Below the pieces are notes generated by a model. The model was not told the DNA's origin and searched no databases. It saw nothing but the letters and a program-made list of their open reading frames with translations. The translations under genes and the position numbers were made by a program. Positions 1-9,533 of a stretch of DNA of 64,000 nt are shown here, in pieces. The DNA lies in the NCBI GenBank assembly GCA_019739225.1, contig JAHHDT010000006.1, positions 667,501-731,500 on the forward strand. Direction: 5' to 3'. This DNA comes from Aquamicrobium sp. (lineage in GTDB: Bacteria; Pseudomonadota; Alphaproteobacteria; Rhizobiales; Rhizobiaceae). Each line of letters opens with the position of its first letter. Positions within the stretch are counted from its first letter, which is position 1.

Positions 1-981
<981 letters not shown>

Positions 982-1055
982 GTTCGCATTGCTCATGCCC
1001 ATCTTCGGATGAGGTTGCAAAAGCACAGCTTCTCGAATTGAACATGCTCTTTGCC

Positions 1056-1173
1056 GACCTGGTGGTTATGGCGGAGCGGCTGCACCCGATCCCATTCCGA
1101 ACTCGGCCGTGAAACGCTCCAGCGCTGATGGTACTTCGTCTCAAGACGCGGGAGAGTAGGTCGCTGCCAGGTC
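1056..1173 (+). rRNA. rrf: 5S ribosomal RNA
   Basis: A sequence of about 118 nt lies about 75 nt after the 23S end. It starts GACCTGGTGGTTATGGCGG and ends GCCAGGTCT, so the two ends pair to form helix I. The internal segments CCCGATCCCATTCCGAACTC (loop B/C) and GGGAGAGTAGGTCG (loop E/helix IV) are standard for bacterial 5S rRNA. End coordinates are by eye. Confidence 0.96.
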
Positions 1174-1298
1174 TGCCAAGCGCATGTTCGCCAGTTTCTC
1201 TTTACGTTTGCCGCCGCATGGGTGGCCCCGGGGCCGGTAACGGCCCTTTTCGCTTGCAGGACCGAGATTTCGTAGGCCCAGCCTACGGCATATGGTGA

Positions 1299-1376
<78 letters not shown>

Positions 1377-1396
1377 ATCCTTCGTTGACGTTTTCT

Positions 1397-1423
1397 AAAA
1401 AACCGCCTTTCGGCGGGTTTTTT
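1397..1423 (+). terminator. Intrinsic terminator of the rRNA operon
   Basis: A run of A residues is followed by CCGCC-TTTC-GGCGG and then G plus six T residues. This is a canonical Rho-independent terminator placed 21 nt after the tRNA-fMet gene, closing the rRNA operon. The flanking A and T runs would extend the stem. Confidence 0.9.
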
Positions 1424-1775
1424 GCGTTTAAGCCCTAGGTCATGCCGCTACTGACGGAAGGCGGGTAGCCGGATTTCATCGTGGAAGAGCGCGGTCTGAC
1501 GGGCGCGCGCGGGGTCTTCGCCCGACCAGCTGTTCGCAACTCCGGTCATCTTGCATTTGGTGTAAAGCTTGTAAGCCAAGCACAAGCATTGAAGTCCGGG
1601 CGATAGTGAAGGTTCTTCACCAAAAGAGCGGGCAGACCTGCAAAGGCAGCGAGCGGATACTTCCAAAGGCGTAGCCCCTGCATAAATGCAGATTGCCGGA
1701 TATGAGAGGTGGATTGCATCTCTTTGCATGATTTAGCGTATTTGCTAAAGTTGTCGCTTGCTGATTGGGAGCGTC
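1424..1775. other. Intergenic region without a supported gene
   Basis: About 350 nt lie between the rRNA terminator and the LuxR gene. Short open frames occur on the minus strand, but none has a good ribosome binding site or a recognisable protein. The right end should carry the promoter of the LuxR-protease operon, and it contains the inverted repeat at 1732-1749. Confidence 0.6.
1732..1749. promoter_or_regulatory. Inverted repeat upstream of the LuxR gene
   Basis: The dyad TTTAGC-GTATTT-GCTAAA has perfect 6-nt arms and a 6-nt spacer and lies 26 nt before the LuxR-type start codon. It is AT-rich against a GC-rich background. It may be an autoregulatory operator or part of the promoter; there is no direct evidence for either. 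Confidence 0.4.
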
Positions 1776-2987
1776 ATGCAAGACAATCAGAATATCGATG
1801 GCATAATACTGTCGATCTATGATGCTGCCGTCGAGCCCGACCGCTGGCCGGCTGTGCTGGATCGCATAGCCAGGATGGCGGATGCCCGCGGGGCGTTCAT
1901 TTTCGACATCGACACCTCGCCTCGGGACGGGCCGCGCGTGGGGGCGACCTATCACACGACGAACTACGAACGCCCGCTGATCGAGGCCTATCTGCGGAGG
2001 CACAACGAGGAGGAGTTGCGCGACCAGGCGACCTTCGCGGCGTTTTCGCGCAGCGGAGACCAGGTGGAGCTGGTTCCCGATTCCGTTCTCGCCCCCTCCC
2101 GGCAGGAGTTGATGCAGCACGCCAATGCGCAGACCATGGCCAGCTACGGCATCCACCACCGCGCCGGCGCGCTTCTCAACAAGGACCATTATTACTCCGA
2201 CCGCTTCGCGGTGCAGTTCTCACAGCGTGCGGGTCCCGCGACCGGAGAGCGCCTGCGGGCGCTCCAGACGGTGATGCCCCACATCGCCAAGGCGCTTAAT
2301 ATAGGACGCCACACGAGCAGGCAGTTTACCGCCCGCCACGCCATACTCGACGTCTTCGACCTCTTGCGGATCGGCATCTGCATCCTGACCGCTTCGGGCG
2401 AAGTGGTCATGGCGAACAAGGAGTTCGAACGCCAGCGGGACCACCTCGGCGCATTCCGCATCGACCACACCAAGCGTCTCCTGGCGAGCAATGAGGCGGT
2501 AAGACTGGAACTCGCAAGTCTTTTCGCAAGTGCGGGCAATCACGGGAAGTTCGGTGCCCGGCCGCGCAAGGAGGCCGTGCTGCATCCGCTCGAGCAGGAC
2601 GGGATGGCGCTGTGCCTTGAAGTCACTCCGCTGTTCATGCCGGACATGCTGGGCGACCGCGCGTTCAGCGGATTCGCGCTGTTCAGCCTCGACACCAGCC
2701 AAGCCTACAACATCGATACGAGCTTCCTCGCGCAGGCCTTTTCGCTGACCAAGTCGGAGGAGGCGATCCTGTCCATGCTCGCCGAGGGGCTGACCAACGC
2801 GCAGATCTCCGAGCGGCGTCAACGCTCGCTCGAGACGGTCAGCAGTCAGGTCAAGACGGTGCTCGCCAAAACGATGTCGCAGAACCGGACCCAACTGATC
2901 CGGCTGGCGACGGAATTCAACCCGCGGATGTTTGTCGGTTCGACCGTCCCCCATACGGGTGATGAGGAGAAGGTGCATACGGAATAG
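1776..2987 (+). CDS. LuxR-family transcriptional regulator
   Basis: This 403-residue protein has a C-terminal LuxR-type helix-turn-helix at about residues 320-385 (segments LTKSEEAILSMLAEGLTN and SLETVSSQVKTVLAK). The N-terminal ~310 residues resemble a GAF/PAS-type sensory region; no acyl-homoserine-lactone-binding domain is recognised. The ATG at 1776 is preferred because GGGAG lies a few bases upstream; an in-frame TTG at 1758 would add six residues. The gene is first in a tight run with two secreted proteases and a di-haem cytochrome (22 nt to the next start), so it probably controls that operon and perhaps itself. The signal sensed is unknown. Regulators of this build are common in Hyphomicrobiales, often beside the genes they control. 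Confidence 0.85.
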   Translation: MQDNQNIDGIILSIYDAAVEPDRWPAVLDRIARMADARGAFIFDIDTSPRDGPRVGATYHTTNYERPLIEAYLRRHNEEELRDQATFAAFSRSGDQVELVPDSVLAPSRQELMQHANAQTMASYGIHHRAGALLNKDHYYSDRFAVQFSQRAGPATGERLRALQTVMPHIAKALNIGRHTSRQFTARHAILDVFDLLRIGICILTASGEVVMANKEFERQRDHLGAFRIDHTKRLLASNEAVRLELASLFASAGNHGKFGARPRKEAVLHPLEQDGMALCLEVTPLFMPDMLGDRAFSGFALFSLDTSQAYNIDTSFLAQAFSLTKSEEAILSMLAEGLTNAQISERRQRSLETVSSQVKTVLAKTMSQNRTQLIRLATEFNPRMFVGSTVPHTGDEEKVHTE

Positions 2988-3009
2988 GCTTTGGATCGGA
3001 GGGCCTGAG

Positions 3010-5187
3010 ATGGCTAGGATCAGCAAGCTGCACGAATGGATGTGTCTCGCCGCGATGGCGATTGTGCCCGCTGGCAGTGCCGGCGCCCAAGAACCGGTCT
3101 TCGCGCAAGATGGTCCCGAAAAATTCCTCTGGCGTTCGGAAGTCTTCAACCGCGACGATGTCCAGGCCGAACTCGGCAACCTTTTTGTGACACTGCGCGC
3201 CAATGGCGCGATGACGACCAAGGGGGTGAGCATCGTTGCAGGGGAAACGCCAACCGATGCGATGATCCGCAATGGCGTGTGGCCCCACTGGCTGAAGAAC
3301 AGGGTGCCGATCAACGTCGACGCCATGCTGTGCGAGCTGAACCCCGACATTTGCCGGGCTGGTACAAAAGGCGGCAACGACTGGACCCGCGCCTGGCCCG
3401 GACGCACGCTCAATCTGCCGGATGTATCGCTCGAGCTTTCCTACAAGCTGGAGGCGAGACAGGTCGACGAGCTGACGTCGCGGCGATCAGACATAGAGAT
3501 CGTGGAAACCCCCGATTTCCTGGCACTCTGGTGCCGCGACAGCGGCCCCGAACACGAGTTGTGCCAAAGCAACGATGTCGTCGGCGGATGGGCCGAGGAA
3601 ACGCCCGCCATCTACCAATACGTCTACGACGGCACTGTCGACGTTCAGCAGTTTGCCAAGGTAGCCGATCCTTCAGCACTGCAACGTCTGGGGTCGAGCG
3701 ACTCGTACATGAAGATGGTTGCCGTACCGGTCGTCGAGGCAAAGGTTGGCACTCGCGAAGTGTCGCGGGGCAATTTCTCGCGCGTCATCCGCGACCTCTC
3801 CGACAACGTGATGGTCGAGCAGAAGCCGAGATTGCAGTCGTTCTTCCCGGACAATGCACGGTTGCTGTACCCGATGGGCTTTGTCGACAAGGAGGGCAAG
3901 CCAGTCTGGCCGTGGGACCCGAATACAAGTCTGTGGCCCATATCGATCGCTCATTTCGACGCAACGGCCGAGCTCAATCACTGCGCGTTTCGCAAATTGA
4001 TGAAGCCGCTTGGGCAGACGGTAGCCCTGAAGCGCTGGAACTACGAGAAGAAGATTCTCGAAGAGGTGGAATTTGCCGAGACGGTTGCAGCGTCGGCCCC
4101 TTCGGACGTCACGACCGACGCGGGGCCGAGCTGCGGCCAAATCAATCCAAGGCCTTTGCCGGAAAAGAGCCATGGCACCCACACGCTCGGTCTCCTGATA
4201 AGCCTGCTGACGCTGGACGGCCAGATCAAGACTCCGGAAGGGTCCGACAGGCCGCCGGTCACCATCTATCATGTGCCGATCGACCGCACGCAGACGAACG
4301 AAGGTTACATGGCGCAGGTGGAAGCCGCCATCCGCAAGCTGCCGCTGTGGGGTGTCAGTATCGCCAATGTGAGCGTCTCGTGGAGCATGGCCGACACCCG
4401 GCTTATCGACAAGGCGATCTCCACATTGCAGAACACCATTGTCGTGGCGGCGGCGGGCAACGACGATACCACCGGCTGCATCATCAGCCCGGCCTGCATC
4501 GACAGCAGCAACGTGATTTCGGTGATCGGTCTCGATCTTGGCGAGGACGACAGCCTGAAAATCCTGCAGCAAAGCAACTACGGCCCCCACCACAAGATCG
4601 GCGCCATTGGTGCGAACCTGATCGCGCCGGTCGACGGTGGGATGGTCGGTCCTCTTTCAGGAACCTCCCAGGCTGCACCTCTGGTGTCGGCCGCAATTGG
4701 CCACCTGATTCGGCGTGGCATGACGAGCATCGAGGATATCAATCAACGGCTCATGGCGACGGCGGTTCTCGACAGCAAGCTGCTCGAGGCCTCGAAGGCA
4801 ACGATGATCGATATGCGGCGGGCGATGGATTTCGGCGTCGACTTTCTCGATCTGAACAATGGCTGCAAGATGCGCGGCGAGTTCAGAGGCTTCGTCAGCG
4901 ACCTCGCGGTCACTGTTATCGCTGTCGAATCAGGTGGTCATTTTTATCCGAAAGAGCCGGAACTGCGCCGCGTTTTCTACAACGAGCGCGAGGACTGGCA
5001 CCTGATCATGTCCGTGCAGGGAAACGAGCTGAAGCGTGAAGCCTATTACATTGCCAGCGACCATCTGGAGCGGGAATTCCGTTTCAAGCCCGAGACGCTG
5101 GAGAATTGCAGCGACCTGGAAGCCGGCGCGGTAGCCAAGTTCAAGCTCGCCGATGTCCGTGACCTGATGCTGCTGGAAACGCGCTGA
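3010..5187 (+). CDS. Secreted subtilisin-like serine peptidase (S8) with large N-terminal region
   Basis: The protein has 725 residues. The chosen ATG follows GGAGGG by 7 nt and gives a clean signal peptide (hydrophobic stretch to about residue 24, AGA-QE cleavage). The S8 catalytic set is visible in the right order and spacing: Asp317 in IAHFDATAELNH, His388 in SHGTHTLG, oxyanion Asn484 in AAAGND and Ser553 in LSGTSQAAP. About 290 residues precede the catalytic domain. Residues 73-137 weakly resemble a LysM module (VSIVAGET, later NPDIC and PGRTLNLP). About 130 residues follow the Ser motif region. The product is probably periplasmic or exported. It sits between the LuxR gene and a trypsin-like protease gene, with only 12 nt to the latter. 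The substrate is unknown. Confidence 0.88.
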   Translation: MARISKLHEWMCLAAMAIVPAGSAGAQEPVFAQDGPEKFLWRSEVFNRDDVQAELGNLFVTLRANGAMTTKGVSIVAGETPTDAMIRNGVWPHWLKNRVPINVDAMLCELNPDICRAGTKGGNDWTRAWPGRTLNLPDVSLELSYKLEARQVDELTSRRSDIEIVETPDFLALWCRDSGPEHELCQSNDVVGGWAEETPAIYQYVYDGTVDVQQFAKVADPSALQRLGSSDSYMKMVAVPVVEAKVGTREVSRGNFSRVIRDLSDNVMVEQKPRLQSFFPDNARLLYPMGFVDKEGKPVWPWDPNTSLWPISIAHFDATAELNHCAFRKLMKPLGQTVALKRWNYEKKILEEVEFAETVAASAPSDVTTDAGPSCGQINPRPLPEKSHGTHTLGLLISLLTLDGQIKTPEGSDRPPVTIYHVPIDRTQTNEGYMAQVEAAIRKLPLWGVSIANVSVSWSMADTRLIDKAISTLQNTIVVAAAGNDDTTGCIISPACIDSSNVISVIGLDLGEDDSLKILQQSNYGPHHKIGAIGANLIAPVDGGMVGPLSGTSQAAPLVSAAIGHLIRRGMTSIEDINQRLMATAVLDSKLLEASKATMIDMRRAMDFGVDFLDLNNGCKMRGEFRGFVSDLAVTVIAVESGGHFYPKEPELRRVFYNEREDWHLIMSVQGNELKREAYYIASDHLEREFRFKPETLENCSDLEAGAVAKFKLADVRDLMLLETR

Positions 5188-5199
5188 GGAGGAAGACGC

Positions 5200-6381
5200 A
5201 TGCGCCTTCTTGCCGCTGCCATTATTGTCTTCGCCACGCTCGGCCCAGCGCTGGCGCAAGAGGAGCCGCCGCCGCTTTCAGTTCCGCATACCGAGGGTGT
5301 CGTGGAACAGATTGCCGCATCCTTTCCGCCACCTCCGGACGAGAGTGGCGGCGGCACCACCGGCCCCGTCGTATGGGCGCAGTCGTTCCTGCGGGCTGGC
5401 GCAACGCTCATGCAACTTCATTTTTCCGACATCTCCTTCGACACGAACGAGTTTTTCCAGATCGAGATCGTCAACCGGAACGGCGAGGTGGTTCAGACGC
5501 TGACGAACGAAACACTGGCCGGCGTCGACGCGCTTTGGACCAATATCGGCTGGGGCCAGTCGCTGGGCGTTTCGGTCTATGGCAACCGGGGTGGCACGCT
5601 GGCCTTCACCATCGACGCGGTGAGTTTCGACAAACGCGGGCCGGTTCTGGAATCGATCATCGGAGAGGACGAACGCGAGCACATCTACCGGTACGAGGGA
5701 CAGTTCCTGCCGGTTGTCGATCGTGTACAGGGCGCAGTCGCCAAACTCTCGATTATCAAGACGGCAGGCGGGCGGCAGATTCGGGAGGTCTGCACCGGCT
5801 TCCTGATCGGCGACGACACGCTTGTGACCAACGAACATTGCGTGGCTGATGACGAGACATGCCGGGCCACAAAGGTCATCTTCGGTTTCACCTACAACAC
5901 GATCGGACAGACACCCGGCCTCGAACAATATGACTGCCAGTCGGTAATGGCAGTCGATGTCCCGCTGGACATCTCGGTGCTGAAGATTGCCCAGAAGCCC
6001 GGCATGCGTTGGGGCACCCTGGCGCTTGCCGCCGAAGACGTGCTGGTCGATCAGCAGCTTTTCGTGTTGCAGCACCCGCTGGGCGAGGCCAAGCAGATTT
6101 CCGAGGCCGGCTGCGCGGTATTCGAGGCGGTTTCACCTGGCCGTTCGGGCCAGACCGACTTTGCCCATCTTTGCGACACGCTGGGCGGCTCTTCGGGCTC
6201 GCCCGTCTTCAACGCCGCGGGCGAGGTGGCGGGACTTCACCATTGGGGCAGGATGGTGGTGGGCCGGTACAGCGGGTCCAACCGGGCGGTTCGGGCGGGG
6301 TTGATCAACGCGTTTCTTGCAGAACATGTCGGCAGTGTGGGGGATCACGGATATGACGGGCAGCAGGCAGTGGATCAATAA
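5200..6381 (+). CDS. Secreted trypsin-like serine peptidase (S1/V8 type)
   Basis: This 393-residue protein starts with a signal peptide (cleavage near ALA-QEE, residue 19). Residues ~25-150 look like a beta-sandwich domain with no clear family match. The C-terminal half is a chymotrypsin-fold protease: His213 in LVTNEHCVAD, Asp257 in PLDISVLKI and Ser332 in GGSSGSPVF. Several cysteines in the protease domain (REVC, HCVADDETC, YDC, AGC, HLC) suggest disulfides and an extracytoplasmic location. It starts 12 nt after the subtilisin gene, and its 3' end overlaps the cytochrome gene by 29 nt, so translation is probably coupled. Its partners suggest a proteolytic processing pathway, but this is inference. 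Confidence 0.87.
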   Translation: MRLLAAAIIVFATLGPALAQEEPPPLSVPHTEGVVEQIAASFPPPPDESGGGTTGPVVWAQSFLRAGATLMQLHFSDISFDTNEFFQIEIVNRNGEVVQTLTNETLAGVDALWTNIGWGQSLGVSVYGNRGGTLAFTIDAVSFDKRGPVLESIIGEDEREHIYRYEGQFLPVVDRVQGAVAKLSIIKTAGGRQIREVCTGFLIGDDTLVTNEHCVADDETCRATKVIFGFTYNTIGQTPGLEQYDCQSVMAVDVPLDISVLKIAQKPGMRWGTLALAAEDVLVDQQLFVLQHPLGEAKQISEAGCAVFEAVSPGRSGQTDFAHLCDTLGGSSGSPVFNAAGEVAGLHHWGRMVVGRYSGSNRAVRAGLINAFLAEHVGSVGDHGYDGQQAVDQ

Positions 6382-8335
6382 CTGGCGGGGGCTGACGATC
6401 TTTGCCATTGCCTTCCTGGCGGGCGGGCTGGGCGGTGGCAAGATCGAAATGGCGGCGCAGGCTCAAGAAACCTGCGCCGCCGGTGTCGTCTGCCTGGATC
6501 AGGGCTGGAGCGAGCGCGATCGCACGGATTGGTACAGGACCAGCCAAGGCTCTCGCCTGCTACCGCTGAGCTGGGCGCTGGCGCTGGAGGAGCCGGCGCG
6601 CGCGAAGCCGTTCTTCGCGGACGAAAACATGCGGGCGCTGGGTTATCTGCCGGCACAGGCGAGCGCGGCGAACCCGCACGGCCTGCCGATCGGCTTCGTG
6701 GTCGACGAGGAGAATTCGAACCGCGCCGACATCATGTGCGAGACCTTTCCCGAAAGCTGCAACGGCTTCTTGATGCGCAAGCCCTGGCTGGGGATGACGT
6801 GCTCGGCCTGCCATACCAACGACATAGAGTATGACGGCTCGCGCATCCGCATCGAAGGTGCGCCGACGCTTGCCGATTTCCAGAGCTTTCTGGAGCGTAT
6901 CCTGGCCGCACTCGAATCCACGGCGGCGGACGAGGCCAAGTTCGACCGCTTCGCGCGCTCGGTGCTCGGTGCCGAGCTAAGCGTGCCGACACGCGTCGCG
7001 CTTCGCGCCCAACTCGTCGAACAGATCGCCTGGCAGACACGGTTGATCGATGCCAACCATACCGACCTGCGCTATGGTTACGGCCGCCTCGACGCACAGG
7101 GTCATATCCTCAACAAGGTGGCTGCCGTGGGTGGCGGTGCACCCATGTCGGGACCGCTCGCCTCAGATGCGCCGGCAAGCTATCCGCACATCTGGAATAC
7201 CGCGCAGCAGGACAAGATCCAGTGGAACGGCATTGCGCGCAACATCCTGAACATTCCGCTTTTCGGCAAGAACACGGATATCGGAGCGCTGGTGCGGAAT
7301 ACCTCCGAAGTTATCGGCGTCTTCGCCCACATCGAGATCAGCCCCCGCTGGATGACGACACTGCTTGGCTACAAATCCAGCCTCCGTGTCGAGAAGATGG
7401 TCGATCTGGAACAGCAGCTTGCCCGGCTGAAGTCGCCGCGCTGGCCCGAGGACGTGCTGCCGCCGATCGACTGGTCCAGCGCGGAGCGCGGCCGCGCGCA
7501 TTTCGAGAGCGAGTGCGCCGAGTGCCATTCCGATCTCGCCTGGGACGACCTGGCCACTCCCATCAAGGTTCCGATGCAGCCGATCCGGGAAGGCGGAACC
7601 GACATCTTCCTGGCGTGCAACACGTTTCTTCACTGGTCGAATGCCGGCAAATATCAAGGCCGGCGCCCGTTCGTGGTGACGGGTGACAGGATCGAGACCG
7701 AAGATTTCACACGTGACATGCTGACGAATGCCGCCGTAGGCGCCGTGATAGGCCGCTCGGACGAGCTGGTGGGAAGCCTGTTCGACGACATATTCCGTCG
7801 TGGCGGATCGCTGGAAGCCCGGGAATCGGGCGCGGGCTTCGACTATCTGCCCGGTGTGACCGATCCTGTGAAAAAGGATGTCGCGCAGGCCTGCCTCACC
7901 TCGCAGGATGCCGGACTGCCGGGAGAAGAGAGCATTCTCGCCTACAAGGCACGGCCGCTCAACGGTATCTGGGCTACCGCGCCTTATCTGCACAATGGCT
8001 CGGTGCCGACGCTGTATGATCTGCTGCTGCCGTCTCCGCTCCGGGTGGTCGTGCCCGCCGGCGAGACGCTGGCTGCGCCGGGACCCGGCAATCGCCCTGC
8101 GTCTTTCCATGTCGGCAGCCGTGTCTTCGATCCTGACAAGGTAGGCTTCTCGACGCAGCCCGCGGACCTGCTGGTGCGCGGCGATGGCGAGGTGGTCAAG
8201 AGCTTCGAATTCAGGGTCTATGACAGCGCCGGTGCGCCGATTCCCGGCAACTACAATTCCGGTCACGAATACGGCACAGGCGCTCTGAGCGACGAGCAAC
8301 GCTGGGAACTGGTGGAGTATCTGAAGACGCTCTGA
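6353..8335 (+). CDS. RoxA-like di-haem c-type cytochrome (cytochrome c peroxidase superfamily)
   Basis: The 660-residue protein has an N-terminal hydrophobic export segment at about residues 13-28 and two haem c attachment motifs, CSACH (150-154) and CAECH (388-392). The early block SQGSRLLPLSWALALE and the late block TAPYLHNGSVPTLYDLL are characteristic of large di-haem proteins that include rubber oxygenase RoxA and proteins annotated as di-haem cytochrome c peroxidases; the length matches RoxA (about 680). It should be periplasmic and perform peroxidase or oxygenase chemistry. An in-frame ATG at 6317 would lengthen the N-terminus, but 6353 gives a conventional leader. It closes the LuxR-protease-protease operon. 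Substrate is not predictable from sequence alone. Confidence 0.82.
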   Translation: MTGSRQWINNWRGLTIFAIAFLAGGLGGGKIEMAAQAQETCAAGVVCLDQGWSERDRTDWYRTSQGSRLLPLSWALALEEPARAKPFFADENMRALGYLPAQASAANPHGLPIGFVVDEENSNRADIMCETFPESCNGFLMRKPWLGMTCSACHTNDIEYDGSRIRIEGAPTLADFQSFLERILAALESTAADEAKFDRFARSVLGAELSVPTRVALRAQLVEQIAWQTRLIDANHTDLRYGYGRLDAQGHILNKVAAVGGGAPMSGPLASDAPASYPHIWNTAQQDKIQWNGIARNILNIPLFGKNTDIGALVRNTSEVIGVFAHIEISPRWMTTLLGYKSSLRVEKMVDLEQQLARLKSPRWPEDVLPPIDWSSAERGRAHFESECAECHSDLAWDDLATPIKVPMQPIREGGTDIFLACNTFLHWSNAGKYQGRRPFVVTGDRIETEDFTRDMLTNAAVGAVIGRSDELVGSLFDDIFRRGGSLEARESGAGFDYLPGVTDPVKKDVAQACLTSQDAGLPGEESILAYKARPLNGIWATAPYLHNGSVPTLYDLLLPSPLRVVVPAGETLAAPGPGNRPASFHVGSRVFDPDKVGFSTQPADLLVRGDGEVVKSFEFRVYDSAGAPIPGNYNSGHEYGTGALSDEQRWELVEYLKTL

Positions 8336-8402
8336 CACGCCTGCCGAACGCGCTTCCGCAACTTGCGATGGCCAACCGGAGCCCGCGCCCGGCGACTGCG
8401 GG

Positions 8403-9533
8403 TTACCGGTCGGTGGCGGGTGCGAATTCCTGGCGGATCGCGGCGCTGTCGGCGCCTAGCCCCGGAACGCGATGCCCGGCATGGCGTTCGCCGTCCCTGA
8501 CCACCGCGGGTGCGGGTATCGTCTGCGGTCCGGTTTCGGTGTCGATGTCCGTCTGGGTCAGGTGCGGGTGGGTCAGGAGATCGCCGATGCCGTTGACGTC
8601 GGCAAAGGCGGTGTCCGTCTCGACGAGCAATCTGACCGCCTCATCGTGATCCAGTGCCGCGAAACGCTTGGCCACCGCCGCATCAACCGCCGCGCGGTTC
8701 TGGACCCGTGCATTGTTGGTGGAAAAGTCCGGATCGGTGGCCATGTCCGGCTGCGAGAGCACGTCGCGCGCAAAGATCGCCCATTCGCGGTCGTTCTGGA
8801 TCGAGACGAGGACTTCTCGCCCGTCGCGGGTGCTGAATACGCCGTAGGGCGATATCGATGGGTGGGCGAGCCCGATGCGCTGCGGTGGCGTGCCGGCGCG
8901 TGCGTGCAGGAACGGCACCGCAAGCCAGTCGGCGATGACGTCGAACATCGAAATTCGGATGTCCACCCCCCTGCCGGTACGATCCCGCTGAAGCAGGGCC
9001 TCTAGGATTGCGGCATGAGCGGTTGCGCCGGTCGCGATGTCGACCAGCGAGATGCCGACGCGCGCCGCTGATTCCGGCCCGCCGGTAATGCTGCACAGAC
9101 CGCTGTCGGCCTGGATAAGAAGGTCGTAGGCCTTGCGTCCGGAATAGGGACCTGTGTCGCCGTAGCCACTGATCGAGCAGCAGACCAGCCCCGGGTTTCG
9201 CGCGAGCAGCGCTTGTGGACCCAGCCCCATGCGATCGAGAGAGCCGGGCTTCAGGTTCTGGACGAGTACGTCGGCCCCCTCGATCATGCGCAAGAGCAGC
9301 TCACGATCGCCAGCGTCCTTGAGGTCGAGGACCACCGATTCCTTGCCACGGTTGAGCCAGACGAAATAGCTCGACAAAGCGTTGGCGGCCTTGTCGTAGC
9401 CGCGTGCGAAATCGCCTTCGGGGCGCTCAACCTTGATGACGCGGGCACCCGCGTCGGCCAGCCGCGACGTGCAAAAGGGTGCCGCGACCGCCTGTTCGAT
9501 CGCAATGACGAGCTTACCTTCCAGAGCGGTCAT
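8403..9533 (-). CDS. Class III (CaiB/BaiF) CoA-transferase
   Basis: This 376-residue enzyme transfers CoA between a donor thioester and a carboxylic acid in the cytoplasm. Family signs are the N-terminal VIKVERPEGDFARGY, the nucleotide-contact segment VWLNRGKESVVLDLK, and Asp165 in SLVDIATGA, which aligns with the catalytic aspartate of formyl-CoA transferase (Asp169). The ATG at 9533 overlaps the stop of the upstream hydratase gene as ATGA; a longer frame from 9620 would run deep into that gene. It is last in a four-gene operon with MmgE/PrpD, acyl-CoA dehydrogenase and an HTD2-type hydratase. By analogy with itaconate clusters it may activate a C5 or similar dicarboxylate. Confidence 0.85.
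   Translation of the reverse strand: MTALEGKLVIAIEQAVAAPFCTSRLADAGARVIKVERPEGDFARGYDKAANALSSYFVWLNRGKESVVLDLKDAGDRELLLRMIEGADVLVQNLKPGSLDRMGLGPQALLARNPGLVCCSISGYGDTGPYSGRKAYDLLIQADSGLCSITGGPESAARVGISLVDIATGATAHAAILEALLQRDRTGRGVDIRISMFDVIADWLAVPFLHARAGTPPQRIGLAHPSISPYGVFSTRDGREVLVSIQNDREWAIFARDVLSQPDMATDPDFSTNNARVQNRAAVDAAVAKRFAALDHDEAVRLLVETDTAFADVNGIGDLLTHPHLTQTDIDTETGPQTIPAPAVVRDGERHAGHRVPGLGADSAAIRQEFAPATDR

Noticed and set aside
1448-1729. 93-codon minus-strand open frame after the rRNA operon
   Set aside because: No ribosome site, no recognisable family and a composition unlike the neighbours; probably noise in an intergenic region.
3036-5039. 667-codon plus-strand open frame inside the subtilisin gene
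   Set aside because: Arginine-rich shadow frame of the S8 gene, a typical GC-rich artefact.
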